DNA of 64,000 nt from Kordia aestuariivivens (GCF_014397005.1 NZ_JACGWS010000009.1:1-64000); one strand, 5' to 3'; numbered from the stretch's first letter, positions 17,555 through 26,881 are shown. A program made the numbers and translations. Notes: generated by a model not told the origin, from the letters alone.

Positions 17555-18604
17555 TCAAAGTTGTGTATAATACCGTTGATTGTCAAATTCTGTACGCACA
17601 TACGATAATGGATTGTTACGTTGCATCATTGGTTTCAATACGCAAACCGCCGTAGTTTTTCCTTTGATGATTACTTTTTGCCCAACTTTTACAGCGTTCC
17701 ATCTAAACTTTTCTATGGAAATTCCCATGTCTGTGATGCGATTTTTGTATTCTTGGTTATCGTCAATCCAATCCATAATTTCATTTGCATCTGCTAAAGA
17801 AGGTACATCTTCATCATCTGAGAATTCAATTTCCCAACGCACAGGAATATTAAATTTATACGCAAATGCTTTTCCTGGTTCTTCTTCTTCTTTTGTTCTA
17901 ATCGCGTCTAACCAATGAATATCTTCTAAAGGATATTTACGGATAAACTGCTTTGATAAATCTACATTTCCGGGCGATTGTGCTGTTGGATAATATCCGT
18001 AGAATGCTTTTGCTAAGAAATGTTTTTGAAACTGTCCGTTAAAAACCGTTGCGTGTTGTGTTGCGAATACTTTTGGCTGGTAATTTGCCGTAAACGTTTG
18101 CTTTAAGATATTTAATAAATCTGTATCTTTTCCTAATTCAGAAGTGTGAAATACCAATTTGCTATCTTTTGCTAACACATTTTCAAGCTTCGGAAGTTTG
18201 CCTTCTTTCAAACAGTTGAGTAAGCTTTTTTGTGAAAGTAACTCGCCGTGAATTGTCGTTTCTAGCGAAAGTCCTTTTTTAGAATTTCCTTTATTTACAA
18301 TGTGAATCTCGCTATAATCTTGTTTGTGATGGTTTTTATTTAACCAAGCAATGATTTCTTGAAGCGAAAATGCATCGTCTACAATTGTATAACTCAATCC
18401 TTGAAAATGTGCTGTTGCATCTTTATAATACGTGCTAGAACCTTTGTCATATCCAGCGATGAATACAACGGATTGTTTAGAAGCAAGTACTTCGCTTGTG
18501 GTTGCTTCAGCGAGTTCATCTGAACTTTCTTTTGGGGAACATGCAAATACGAATGTTAATACAAGTCCCATGAATGCTGCCATTTTTAGTGCTTTTGTTT
18601 TCAT
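17555..18604 (-). CDS. Lipoprotein of unknown function, 349 aa
   Basis: Signal peptide with lipobox VFAC (lipidated Cys22) followed by SPKES, so anchored in a membrane. The first part (about 45-200: VVFIAGYDKGSSTYY, SEIHIVNKGNSKKGLSLET) reads as an alpha/beta domain reminiscent of DUF4347-like segments that discuss hits of a bounded string, but I am not sure. The rest contains FYGYYPTAQSPGN, RWEIEFSDDEDVPSLADANE and a C-terminal basic stretch. No partner gene is evident, and it lies upstream of the SH3-kinase genes on the same strand with a hairpin between. Confidence 0.7.
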   Translation of the reverse strand: MKTKALKMAAFMGLVLTFVFACSPKESSDELAEATTSEVLASKQSVVFIAGYDKGSSTYYKDATAHFQGLSYTIVDDAFSLQEIIAWLNKNHHKQDYSEIHIVNKGNSKKGLSLETTIHGELLSQKSLLNCLKEGKLPKLENVLAKDSKLVFHTSELGKDTDLLNILKQTFTANYQPKVFATQHATVFNGQFQKHFLAKAFYGYYPTAQSPGNVDLSKQFIRKYPLEDIHWLDAIRTKEEEEPGKAFAYKFNIPVRWEIEFSDDEDVPSLADANEIMDWIDDNQEYKNRITDMGISIEKFRWNAVKVGQKVIIKGKTTAVCVLKPMMQRNNPLSYVRTEFDNQRYYTQL

Positions 18605-18716
18605 AGTGTTGTTGTTTTTAAAGTTATTTTTTTGAGTTATGAGTTATGAGTTATGAGTTGTCAGTTATGAGTTTTTTAATCATTTAATCTTTCAATCTTT
18701 TAATTAATATGAAAAT
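18605..18716. repeat. ATGAGTT-type simple repeats
   Basis: Four copies of the 8-bp unit GAGTTATG at 18634-18664, followed by TTTAATC/TTTCAATC words. Part of the repeat-rich spacer upstream of the lipoprotein gene. Confidence 0.6.
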
Positions 18717-18836
18717 CAGCTTGGATAAGATCAATCCACTTTTTGATTGAAATCACGATTGTTATTGCTTTTGAAAACCCACTCTTCAATAGTTTGCAAT
18801 CGTAGCTTTTGACAGCCATCAAAAGTATCCAAGCTG
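18717..18836. repeat. Multi-stem palindromic element
   Basis: Outer arms CAGCTTGGATA (18717-18727) and TATCCAAGCTG (18826-18836) match perfectly. Inside them CTTTTTGAT pairs with ATCAAAAG, and ACGATTG with CAATCGT. This is a folded RNA candidate or a decayed miniature element. No coding potential. Confidence 0.6.
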
Positions 18837-18871
18837 AGATTCCCCAACTAACCAACTAACCTAAATTTGTT

Positions 18872-19087
18872 TTATCTTTTTAATGTGATAGAAGCTTCTC
18901 GTCGCATTGGCAAAGTAATATGTCGTAAGCGCATTCGTTTTGCCAAGGTTGGACTTTGAATCCATATGCCATCTTGAAATAGCGCGACTGTATTTACTTT
19001 CCCTTCGCCATCAAACTGCATTTTGATTTGCGAATAGCTATTCAAATAATTTTGAATCATTTTTGTTGCTGTTATATCGTACCACAT
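18872..19087 (-). CDS. Small ORF, possible gene remnant, 71 aa
   Basis: The frame reads like protein (SQIKMQFDGEGKVNTVALFQ, then LAKRMRLRHITLPMRREAS). It continues in frame 10 codons above the ATG (KDTNFKQQHQ) before a stop, so the ATG may not be the original start. The strand pattern F-x-G-E-G-K-V-x-x-V-x-L-F-Q resembles C-terminal domains appended to hydrolases. It could be the surviving tail of a lost gene. No promoter box found upstream. Confidence 0.35.
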   Translation of the reverse strand: MWYDITATKMIQNYLNSYSQIKMQFDGEGKVNTVALFQDGIWIQSPTLAKRMRLRHITLPMRREASITLKR

Positions 19088-19410
19088 TTGATGTTGCTGT
19101 TTAAAGTTTGTATCTTTTTAATTGTGATTAAGATGACTTTGTTTCTTAATTACATTTCAAATGTAGTGGCAACTTCAGGCTTTTTCGGAGTCGTTTTAGA
19201 ATTCGTTAGCGTTAAACTAGAATTCGTTTAAAATCTTCAGAAACCTTTTTGTTTTTTATCATTTACGATTGGAATTGTCTGTGTTCAGAAAGATTCAATA
19301 CACAAATACTACTACTAGTTCCAAGTGATTTCTTGAAACCGTAATAAAAATCCGTCTTTTTCCTGTATCGAATTAGTTTTTATGCTCTTACACAGTGTAT
19401 TAGTGCGTTG
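19088..19410. other. Intergenic DNA before the CBM9-like gene
   Basis: Contains two GAATTCGTT words 25 bp apart (19189 and 19213), otherwise no coding frame or RNA structure that I can support. Confidence 0.4.
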
Positions 19411-19418
19411 TAATTTTG
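19411..19418 (+). promoter_or_regulatory. -7 promoter box of the CBM9-like gene
   Basis: TAATTTTG matches TANNTTTG and ends 39 nt before the ATG at 19458. An in-frame TTG at 19416 is part of this box, not a start. Confidence 0.55.
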
Positions 19419-19457
19419 TCCTTTAAAATGATATATAACCTAAAAACTAAAAAAAAC

Positions 19458-20924
19458 ATGGGAACTATTAAATCAACTTGGGCAGGAACGCCCATTTCTT
19501 TAGACGACCAATTAGAAGATGCGGCTTGGTCAGGCGCGCAAGACAAACAAATGAAATTCGATGGCGGTTTTATGCTTGCCAAGAATGATGCTAAATATTT
19601 ATATGTAGTGTTGGATGTTGTAAAAGACACACACAACGATCCTGGAACAGGCGATTATTTCTGGTTTACTTTTGATTTGAATCGTAACAGAGCCATTACA
19701 CCACGATATGATGTAAACTATGGAAACTATCCTGGAAACCCAAATAAGATGGGAAGACAGTATTATTTAGGCGCAGGACGATGGACAGGTTTGCTAAATG
19801 AAGTACAAAAGTCAGAATGTAAAAGTACATTCGGAACTTCCCCAAATTCTTCAACACCGCACAGAATCTGGAAATTCAAATTTAGATTGACAGATTTAAA
19901 AATCAACTTATTATGGTGGTGGTTTAGTTCATACACAAAGTTTGGATTCAGAGTGCATTCAAACAAACCAAATTTAAACTACGATACACCTGCAAATTTC
20001 TTTAGAGATTTTTCTAAGTTACATACCTTGTATTTCTCTAGAAAACCATCTATTTCAACAGCAGATTTAGGTCCAGTGATGGGAAGTGTAGGATTGATTC
20101 CAACAACAAAGATTAATTCGTCAGGACGTGCTACTACAGCTTCAAACTATTTCATTTATGCTCGAAATGCTGCTTTTGGTGGCTTGTTGAATGTAATTGG
20201 AAACCGTACAAAGATGAATCAGTTGCCTGGAATCGGAGCAAAGAAGTATAAAGTATTTCATAGAAAAGGAACTTCAGGAGGATTTTCTGAGTTTGTAACT
20301 TCTTGGTACAACTACAAGTGGAATGGTTCCGATTATGTATTGGAAGCATCTTCACCAGATAGTAGTAATTTCTACAAAATGCCAAATTCAGGTGTCGATT
20401 ATTCTATTGATGATTTATTGTTTCAATTCAATTCAACAAAACTCAATACAGGATTGCATCAGTTTAAAGTAAAATTCTATAACAATGCAGGAATAGAAGT
20501 TGGTGCAACAAGTCCAGAACAAGTATTAGGAATGTATATTGATAATAATGTGCCAGAAGTAAGTATCAATTCTGTTAAGTATAAAAATGCAGAAATTGGT
20601 GCGTGTGGTATTGTGAATTTACAAAACGCAAACGATCAAATAGATGTAGATTTTGAAGCGTTTGATACCGAAGGAAACTTATTGGATTATAGCTTAACAG
20701 CACGTTGGGGCGATGGAGATTCTAAGAATATTGTCTACAAGAAGTACGATCCAGTAACAACTCCAGGAAATTGGAAAGGAAGTCACCATATTTTAGGAAG
20801 TTTTAAAGCTGAAAAGACGTGTGCACATTCATTTAATGTATACGCAAGAGCCAGAACTACCAATGGATATGGCTATGTAGGAAAGAATACTACATACAGA
20901 TATGTAACGATTATTAAGCCGTAA
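19458..20924 (+). CDS. CBM9-like protein without a signal peptide
   Basis: A 488-residue protein opening MGTIKSTWAGTPISLDDQ. The first 170 residues look like a family 9 carbohydrate-binding or DOMON-like fold: LEDAAWSGAQDKQMKFDGGF, ANDAKYLYVVLDV-like strands, then DYFWFTFDLNRN. The central and C-terminal parts are strand-rich (FNSTKLNTGLHQFKVKFYNN, SLTARWGDGDSKNIVY), the latter PKD-like. No signal peptide, lipobox or sorting domain is visible, odd for a glycan-binding protein. It may be cytoplasmic, exported by another route, or phage/contractile-system-like. The ATG at 19458 is chosen because the upstream TTG lies in the promoter. Confidence 0.7.
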   Translation: MGTIKSTWAGTPISLDDQLEDAAWSGAQDKQMKFDGGFMLAKNDAKYLYVVLDVVKDTHNDPGTGDYFWFTFDLNRNRAITPRYDVNYGNYPGNPNKMGRQYYLGAGRWTGLLNEVQKSECKSTFGTSPNSSTPHRIWKFKFRLTDLKINLLWWWFSSYTKFGFRVHSNKPNLNYDTPANFFRDFSKLHTLYFSRKPSISTADLGPVMGSVGLIPTTKINSSGRATTASNYFIYARNAAFGGLLNVIGNRTKMNQLPGIGAKKYKVFHRKGTSGGFSEFVTSWYNYKWNGSDYVLEASSPDSSNFYKMPNSGVDYSIDDLLFQFNSTKLNTGLHQFKVKFYNNAGIEVGATSPEQVLGMYIDNNVPEVSINSVKYKNAEIGACGIVNLQNANDQIDVDFEAFDTEGNLLDYSLTARWGDGDSKNIVYKKYDPVTTPGNWKGSHHILGSFKAEKTCAHSFNVYARARTTNGYGYVGKNTTYRYVTIIKP

Positions 20925-20947
20925 TTACGGTTATGATTGTAGAGTAA

Positions 20948-21081
20948 AAAGGTTATTTAGAAAAGTACGATTGCGTCAAACTGAACTTGATTCAGTTTCA
21001 CATAATCATTGAAATTGCAACGATGAGATTCTGAAATAAATTCAGAATGACGTTTCAAAATCATTTTTCTAAATAACCTTT
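20948..21081. terminator. Terminator stem with a palindromic element in its loop
   Basis: The arms AAAGGTTATTTAGAAAA (20948-20964) and TTTTCTAAATAACCTTT (21065-21081) are perfectly complementary over 17 bp and serve the convergent genes on both sides. The loop carries about 80 bp with its own palindromes (AAACTGAACTTGATTCAGTTT-like and TCTGAA..TTCAGA) bounded by GCGTCA and TGACG. This looks like an element inserted into a terminator. Confidence 0.7.
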
Positions 21082-21085
21082 ATTA

Positions 21086-21457
21086 TTATTTTTCTTCTCG
21101 GTTTACCAAATCCATAGAGAATGCAGGTAAACAAATTGCTAAGTATTCGCAGTCTTCTTCAAACGGATTGGAATATTGTACGCGCGTATTTTTTTCAATT
21201 TTAATCGATTGTCCAGCTTCCAACACAATAGTTTCACCTTCAATGATAAATTGTTTTTTTCCTTTGATGATGTATGTGAATTCATCAAATTCAGGAGATT
21301 GATAGGGTTCGCTCCATTTTGGTGGCGCAACCATGTGTGCAATACTTACATCCGAATTTCCATCGGTAGCATTTCCAAAATGTTCCTCAATCAGTTTTCC
21401 GTCAGTTGTTGGCACCACAAAAGGTGCTTTTTGAACTTTATATTTTTTAGAGCTCAT
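21086..21457 (-). CDS. Cupin-domain protein
   Basis: A 123-residue single cupin barrel. The strand FDEFTYIIKGKKQFIIEGE and the turn VLEAGQSIKIEKNTRVQYSN match cupin motifs 1 and 2. The usual metal-binding HxH of motif 1 is not obvious (SPEFDEFTYI instead), so metal binding may be altered or absent. Resembles EutQ-like small cupins. Cytoplasmic. Its start overlaps the end of the upstream lipoprotein gene by 11 bp, suggesting translational coupling and a shared mRNA. Confidence 0.85.
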   Translation of the reverse strand: MSSKKYKVQKAPFVVPTTDGKLIEEHFGNATDGNSDVSIAHMVAPPKWSEPYQSPEFDEFTYIIKGKKQFIIEGETIVLEAGQSIKIEKNTRVQYSNPFEEDCEYLAICLPAFSMDLVNREEK

Positions 21458-22037
21458 CTTTTGAATCGTTTTTAGCGGCTTCCGTATGTTCCCAATTGAT
21501 CATGAAATACTTGATTTTTGCTGCATCAGGTATTTGAAGTGCTTCAATATTCAAGTTGATATCGTAGCGTAAATCTTCGGGAAGTTGTTTTTTATCAATC
21601 GTAAAATATTCGTTTCCATCCACCGTAATGACAAGATTTCTGAACGTATTGTGAATGTTTCTAATTTTATAATGTTCGCGAATATCCTTAAACGTACTTT
21701 TTAGCGTAAGCCCTTTGGCAGTTTTAAAACGTGGATCGTGAACTTGAATCGTTTTGATTTTTTCCTTCACGTCATGTTGCTGTCTTGGCGTTAAGGTTAG
21801 CAATTGTTTTCCACCTTTTTCATAAATCAAATATTTGTCGTCTCCGGCTTGTACAAAGTCACCTTCGCCAATGCGTTTTACCAAAGAATCGTTGGCAAAA
21901 ATAGAATCTAATTGTTGTACAGTAATTTCTTTAGATAGTTTTCCAATTTGATCTTTTTGAATCAAAAACGGATCTTCTTTTTTTGCACAACTTGTCAAAC
22001 AAGCAATGATAATAGTAAGTAATAGAGACTTTTTCAC
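21447..22037 (-). CDS. Lipoprotein of unknown function, 196 aa
   Basis: Signal peptide with lipobox LTSC followed by AKKEDP (lipidated Cys17). The mature part is soluble and charged: QKDQIGKLSKEITVQQLDSI, then a DKYLIYEKGGKQLLTLTP segment, a YKIRNIHNTFRNLVITVDG block, and an acidic tail (AAKNDSKDEL). Family not recognised. It overlaps the cupin gene downstream by 11 bp and sits 63 bp after the HerA-like gene on the same strand, so a three-gene transcript is possible. Confidence 0.75.
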   Translation of the reverse strand: MKKSLLLTIIIACLTSCAKKEDPFLIQKDQIGKLSKEITVQQLDSIFANDSLVKRIGEGDFVQAGDDKYLIYEKGGKQLLTLTPRQQHDVKEKIKTIQVHDPRFKTAKGLTLKSTFKDIREHYKIRNIHNTFRNLVITVDGNEYFTIDKKQLPEDLRYDINLNIEALQIPDAAKIKYFMINWEHTEAAKNDSKDEL

Positions 22038-22100
22038 GCGATTTTTAGTTTATATTTTTAATGATGAAAGGATAACCTTTTTATTATTTTTTTATTGTTG

Positions 22101-23624
22101 CTATTTGATAACTTTTTTCAGAATACCTAAAATACTTCTGATAAATGTCGCACTTGTCAACACTTTAATGATAGGATTTTGGCGTGTACTTTTTCTGCTA
22201 GAAGTTCTGGAAGATTTTGCTTTTTCTTTTGCCTTTTCTTCTTTCTCGTGAAGCTTCTCAGCTTTTTCAATCTTTTCGTTGAGCATTTCGTATGCACTCT
22301 CACGATCGATTGTTGAGTTGTATTTTTTGACTAATTTTGAATTGTCAATCACTTCATCTAATTCAGAAGCTGTTAAAACGTCCATGCGACTCATTGGCGC
22401 ACGTAACATGGTTGCAGCTAATGGCGTTGGTCTTCCTTTTTCATCTAAAGCAGAAACCAAGGCTTCTCCAATACCTAAGGAAGTTAATACTTCGGCAGTA
22501 TCATAATATTCAGAATCTGGATAGTTTTCTGCGGTAAGCTTGATGGCTTTTCGATCTTTTGCTGTAAATGCACGCAATGCATGCTGTATTTTTAAACCTA
22601 ATTGCCCTAAAACTGCTTCTGGAACATCCGTTGGATTTTGTGTGACAAAGTACAATCCGATTCCTTTGGAACGAATCAGTTTTACAATACTTTCAATTTG
22701 ACTTAATAAGGCTTTGGAAGCTTCTTTAAAGATTAGATGTGCTTCGTCAATAAACAATACCAACTCTGGTCGTCCGCTATCGCCTTGCTCAGGAAATGTC
22801 TCATAAATTTCTGCTAATAAGCTCAACATAAACGTTGAAAATAGCTTTGGTTTGTCTTGAATATCTGTTAAACGAATAATGTTTATATAACCGCGTCCGT
22901 TTTTGTCAATTCGAGTTAAATCGTTTACATCAAATGAAGTTTCACCAAAAAACAATTCAGCGCCTTGTTGTTCGAGTTCTACAATTTTACGAAGAATAGA
23001 TCCTGTAGAAGCTGTGGAAATTCGTCCGTATTGTTCTTTAAATTCTTCTTTTCCTTCGCCCGTAGCATATTGCAATACTTTTTTGAAATCTTTTAAATCA
23101 AGCAATGGCATTTTGTTGTCGTCGCAATATTTAAAAACAACGGCAACAATTCCTGATTGTGTTTCTGTTAAGTCTAAAATTCGAGAAAGTAATACAGGTC
23201 CAAATTCGGAAACTGTAGCACGCAAACGCACACCATCTTGATCGGATAAGGAAAGAATTTCAATTGGAAAGCTTTTTGCTTCAAATGGAAACCCAATTTT
23301 AGCATGACGTTCGTCAATTTTTGCATGTCCAGGACTTGGTTGTGCAATTCCACTTAAATCACCTTTTAAGTCCATTAATAACACAGGAATTCCTTTATCG
23401 GAAAGATTTTCGGCAAGTACTTGAAGCGTTTTTGTTTTTCCAGTTCCAGTGGCTCCAGCAATCAAACCATGTCTATTCAGGGTTTTTAGCGGAATTTTCA
23501 CAAACGCATCTGTAACCGTTTGACCTTCATACATAGCCGATCCTACGGTAATATAATCACCTTTTGTAATATATCCTTTGTCAATATGATCAATAAAATT
23601 GTCCTTACTACTCATGAGTTCCAA
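22101..23624 (-). CDS. HerA-like ATPase (DUF853/YjgR type)
   Basis: A 507-residue P-loop ATPase of the FtsK/HerA group, cytoplasmic. Walker A is GATGTGKT (57-64), followed by LMDLKGDLSGIAQP. Walker B is LVLFIDEAHLIFKEA (about 287-301), and the sensor is IGLYFVTQNPTDVPE. The C-terminal region has a Lys/Glu-rich coiled coil (NEKIEKAEKLHEKEEKAKEK, within about 440-475) and a basic hydrophobic end (SILGILKKVIK). The family is proposed to act on DNA or protein translocation, but its biological role is not established. The start could be MELMSS or the second Met, 3 residues later. Confidence 0.9.
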   Translation of the reverse strand: MELMSSKDNFIDHIDKGYITKGDYITVGSAMYEGQTVTDAFVKIPLKTLNRHGLIAGATGTGKTKTLQVLAENLSDKGIPVLLMDLKGDLSGIAQPSPGHAKIDERHAKIGFPFEAKSFPIEILSLSDQDGVRLRATVSEFGPVLLSRILDLTETQSGIVAVVFKYCDDNKMPLLDLKDFKKVLQYATGEGKEEFKEQYGRISTASTGSILRKIVELEQQGAELFFGETSFDVNDLTRIDKNGRGYINIIRLTDIQDKPKLFSTFMLSLLAEIYETFPEQGDSGRPELVLFIDEAHLIFKEASKALLSQIESIVKLIRSKGIGLYFVTQNPTDVPEAVLGQLGLKIQHALRAFTAKDRKAIKLTAENYPDSEYYDTAEVLTSLGIGEALVSALDEKGRPTPLAATMLRAPMSRMDVLTASELDEVIDNSKLVKKYNSTIDRESAYEMLNEKIEKAEKLHEKEEKAKEKAKSSRTSSRKSTRQNPIIKVLTSATFIRSILGILKKVIK

Positions 23625-23716
23625 AATTTGGTTAAAAGTAAGCGATTTTAGTGAAGTCTAAAAAAAATGCTGTTAGATTTCCGCTAAAGTTTTTCAATCA
23701 CAAAGTAGCACAAAAA

Positions 23717-23755
23717 AGAGCATCCGCTTTTCAAAAGAAAAACGGATGCTTTATT
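23717..23755 (-). terminator. Terminator of the secreted protease
   Basis: Read on the minus strand: AGCATCCGTTTTTC..AAAAGCGGATGCT, then CTTTTTT. It lies 23 bp after the protease stop. Confidence 0.85.
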
Positions 23756-23777
23756 ATATAATGTAATGCTACTATTT

Positions 23778-26117
23778 CTAGTATTTTACAATCTTTTTAG
23801 TCACACTAATATTTGAATCTAGATCAGTAATTCTGATAAAGTACATACCTGCAGCTTCGCTTCTCATAGAAAGTGTATTGTTTCCATTGCTAAACGATCC
23901 CGCTTGTATACGTTGTCCAGTAATACTGCTAATTTCATAAGCTACGTTCGTAAAATTGCTTACAGCAACTGTAAAATCAGCCGCAGAAGGATTTGGATAA
24001 ATTCGTAAGTTGCTACCTAATAGGCTTTCGCTTACGCTTAATGATGGATCTGTTATTTTGAATAAGTCAGAAGCAGTTGCTCCGAAATCTCCATTTCCAG
24101 TAACTAAAATATTAGAAGCTCCATCTTCCAAACGGTAAGTTCCAGCTCCATACAGACAGCAAATTCCATCTCCATACGAGTCATTTATTGTAAATGTATA
24201 ACAGTCATCAAATGCTGTGATAGTGATATCTTGAATTTCATCTGGTTGCGTACCATTTGTTCCTGTAGTCGTATAGGGTCCGCCACTTCCAACAACAGTT
24301 CCTGCTGAATTTGCTAATTGCCAAGTTGTTTCTCCTCCGTAACGGTCAGGTGTAATGATCACTCTTATTGTTGTTGTTGCGAAACTATCAGGAATAGTAA
24401 AGTTTTTTGTGTTAGAATCATTTGATGGCGATTGATCTACATTTCCATTTGGGTTAGCTACAGTAGCTACGAATGAATGTGCGCCTTGACCTGATACAGC
24501 GATAGCTGATAAAGGAATATCTTCAAATTGATCTGTTGATAAACTTCCTGTCCAGTTAATTGTTACTGCAGTATTACTATCTAATTGGTGCATGATAGTA
24601 GCACTTGTTAATTGTAAGTTTCCTGCATTTCTAATACGTAATGTTGGTGTAATGGTTGCATCACATAAATCAGTTGGAATATTTAATATGCTAATAGCTG
24701 CATCATAATCAAATGTTTGTAATGGAGGAAATTGTACCAAATCCATTGGGTTTGTTCCTGCTGGATCTAACCAGAATTGTAATTGTGTAGCGTTTGTTGT
24801 ACCGAAGTCCCAAGAAACACCAAAACGTCCATAAATATCAAAACCTCCGTTGTCATTGGTTCCAGAACATGCTGCAGATCCACCAGATAGTTTTCCGATG
24901 ATTAATCCATTTTGATCAAATAGTGGAGATCCAGAAGAACCTGGCTCCGTTACTCCTAAATCCCAATCAGCAATTCTCCACATTTCAGTAGTTGGATTTC
25001 CGTTGAAATTTGATACAGTTCTTGTCGCTCCTTCAAAATCGACACATACTTTTTGAATGTCTCCACTTGGATGATGAACACCAACGTTTAAAGAAGGAAC
25101 TGCCGTTGTAGAACGGTTCCAACCTGCCCAAACTACATCTGGACTTCCTGCGAAGAAAGCTGCATCTGTAATTTCAACTAACGCCATATCTGATTCTGAG
25201 TTAGCAGCTCTTAAAATTGCTCCACTCGCAGTTTGTAAAAATGTATTATCTACACTTGGTGCAGTTGTAGCACAGTCAGCAACTGACGCATCACTTGCCC
25301 AGTTGAAACGAAATGCCCAACCAGCTACCGAACCACCTAAACAGTGATTTGCAGTTAAGAAGTATGGAGTTCCATCATTGTTTGTGTTGTTTACCAAAGC
25401 TCCCGTACAAAATCCGTTTCCACCGCTAACAAGCATTCCAACAGATTTTTTTACATCATCTTTAATATCATTTGCAAGTACTGAAGTTCCAGTAATATCG
25501 CAGTTTACATCTACGTTACAAGCTCCTGAGTCATTTAAAGCTTCAGGGTTATTTTCGTTGTACATGTCTGCAGTTCTGTATCCGTGAATTACGTTTCCGA
25601 TATTCAATCGTGCCTGACCACTTACTTTTTTTGGTTCAAAATATTCAATCCAAAGACTTTCACCATTCACCATCCATGTTCCTAAAATTTCTTCAGGATT
25701 GTTATGTAAGTGTGTAAAAGTGTTTAAGATTTGTGAACGATCATCATTATAGATGTATACTTTTCCTCCAACAGGAATATGATAACGATCAAATATTAAG
25801 TTCATCGTTAATGCATCAGGAGAAATAATGTTAACTCTCCAAATACGATCTCCGTTTGGTAATGTGTGCCATTTTCCAGCATTATTTAAACCGTAATCTA
25901 CAAAATGATCATATCCAAATCGCCAAGGAATGGATTTGTCTAAGTCGTTAACAGCATCTTCTGCTTGTAAAGTTGTTAGATTTGGTTTTTGAAGTTCAAT
26001 TGGGACTACTTTTTCTATAGTAGCGATGTTCCAACTTTCAGGAACAGGACGTTGTAAATTTTGTGCAGTTGCCTGAAAAATAAAGGCAAACAACAGAATA
26101 AAAGTAAAGTTTCTCAT
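23778..26117 (-). CDS. Secreted trypsin-like serine protease with T9SS sorting domain
   Basis: A 779-residue extracellular endopeptidase, similar in layout to lysyl endopeptidase. Signal peptide MRNFTFILLFAFIFQATAQ, pro-region to about 190, then a chymotrypsin-fold domain. The catalytic residues are in FLTANHCLGG (His near 257), ESDMALVEI (Asp near 309) and EPGSSGSPLFDQNG (Ser near 396). A CARDB-like domain (about 470-580) and a GDGICC-containing strand domain follow. The type A sorting domain (NLRIYPNPSAADF to VTKKIVKY) directs type IX export and surface attachment. Single gene with its own terminator. Confidence 0.93.
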   Translation of the reverse strand: MRNFTFILLFAFIFQATAQNLQRPVPESWNIATIEKVVPIELQKPNLTTLQAEDAVNDLDKSIPWRFGYDHFVDYGLNNAGKWHTLPNGDRIWRVNIISPDALTMNLIFDRYHIPVGGKVYIYNDDRSQILNTFTHLHNNPEEILGTWMVNGESLWIEYFEPKKVSGQARLNIGNVIHGYRTADMYNENNPEALNDSGACNVDVNCDITGTSVLANDIKDDVKKSVGMLVSGGNGFCTGALVNNTNNDGTPYFLTANHCLGGSVAGWAFRFNWASDASVADCATTAPSVDNTFLQTASGAILRAANSESDMALVEITDAAFFAGSPDVVWAGWNRSTTAVPSLNVGVHHPSGDIQKVCVDFEGATRTVSNFNGNPTTEMWRIADWDLGVTEPGSSGSPLFDQNGLIIGKLSGGSAACSGTNDNGGFDIYGRFGVSWDFGTTNATQLQFWLDPAGTNPMDLVQFPPLQTFDYDAAISILNIPTDLCDATITPTLRIRNAGNLQLTSATIMHQLDSNTAVTINWTGSLSTDQFEDIPLSAIAVSGQGAHSFVATVANPNGNVDQSPSNDSNTKNFTIPDSFATTTIRVIITPDRYGGETTWQLANSAGTVVGSGGPYTTTGTNGTQPDEIQDITITAFDDCYTFTINDSYGDGICCLYGAGTYRLEDGASNILVTGNGDFGATASDLFKITDPSLSVSESLLGSNLRIYPNPSAADFTVAVSNFTNVAYEISSITGQRIQAGSFSNGNNTLSMRSEAAGMYFIRITDLDSNISVTKKIVKY

Positions 26118-26270
26118 AGTAAATAGGTTGTGTTAATTAGGTTGCAATTCTTTTTTATGTGAAATTAACGAAAAAATAACATTTTCAAGACTTTTTTTTT
26201 AGTTTGTAACACAATTTGTTGGATATTTCTTAATATTTGCCAGAATTTAACAAATTGAGCAATAAAAAAA

Positions 26271-26278
26271 TATCTTTG
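26271..26278 (+). promoter_or_regulatory. -7 promoter box of the DUF2059 gene
   Basis: TATCTTTG, a TANNTTTG match, 69 nt before the ATG at 26348. Confidence 0.55.
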
Positions 26279-26347
26279 TACTGCTTTTGGAATGCTATTT
26301 GGAAAGCAAACTAGTATAAAACACCTACCCCGTTTTATTTTATAGAT

Positions 26348-26881
26348 ATGAAAAAACTATTGATTGCCGTATTGCTTTTCGTTTGTGTACAAACTTCTTT
26401 TGCACAAACAGATCCGTACATAGAGAATGTAAAACATTATTTAACAATTAACGGAACGCAAGAACAATACGAAGGTGCTGTTGATGCCATGTTTGTAATG
26501 TTGAAAAAACAGTTTAAAGACTATAAAGTTTCAGATGCTATTTGGAAAGAACTCGAAAGTGCTAAAAAGCCGCAAGTAGAAGAAGTGAAAGCCGTTTTAG
26601 TTTCTGCTTATAAGGCTTATTTTACAATGAATGATATTAAGAACATGACCGTTTTTTACGAATCAACTGCTGCTAAACTAATGTTGGCTGATCCTTCTAA
26701 GTTAACAGCTACTCATCGACAACAAATAGGAAACTTCTACGATTCAGAAACTGGTCAAAAAATGATTGTTAGTAAAGATGGATTGGCAAAAATAGAAGGC
26801 GAAATTTCCATGCAATGGAGTGGAGAATTTTATAAAAGTGTCATTCATAAATTAGCAGAAAAAGGCTATAGCTTAAACTAA
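26348..26881 (+). CDS. DUF2059 protein, secreted
   Basis: A 177-residue protein with a signal peptide (MKKLLIAVLLFVCVQTSFAQ). The mature helical domain is of the DUF2059 type, with FTMNDIKNMTVFYESTAAKL and FYDSETGQKMIVSKDG. This family is widespread in Gram-negative periplasms and has no assigned activity. Length is normal for the family. It converges on the methyltransferase gene with a shared long terminator hairpin between them. Confidence 0.88.
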   Translation: MKKLLIAVLLFVCVQTSFAQTDPYIENVKHYLTINGTQEQYEGAVDAMFVMLKKQFKDYKVSDAIWKELESAKKPQVEEVKAVLVSAYKAYFTMNDIKNMTVFYESTAAKLMLADPSKLTATHRQQIGNFYDSETGQKMIVSKDGLAKIEGEISMQWSGEFYKSVIHKLAEKGYSLN

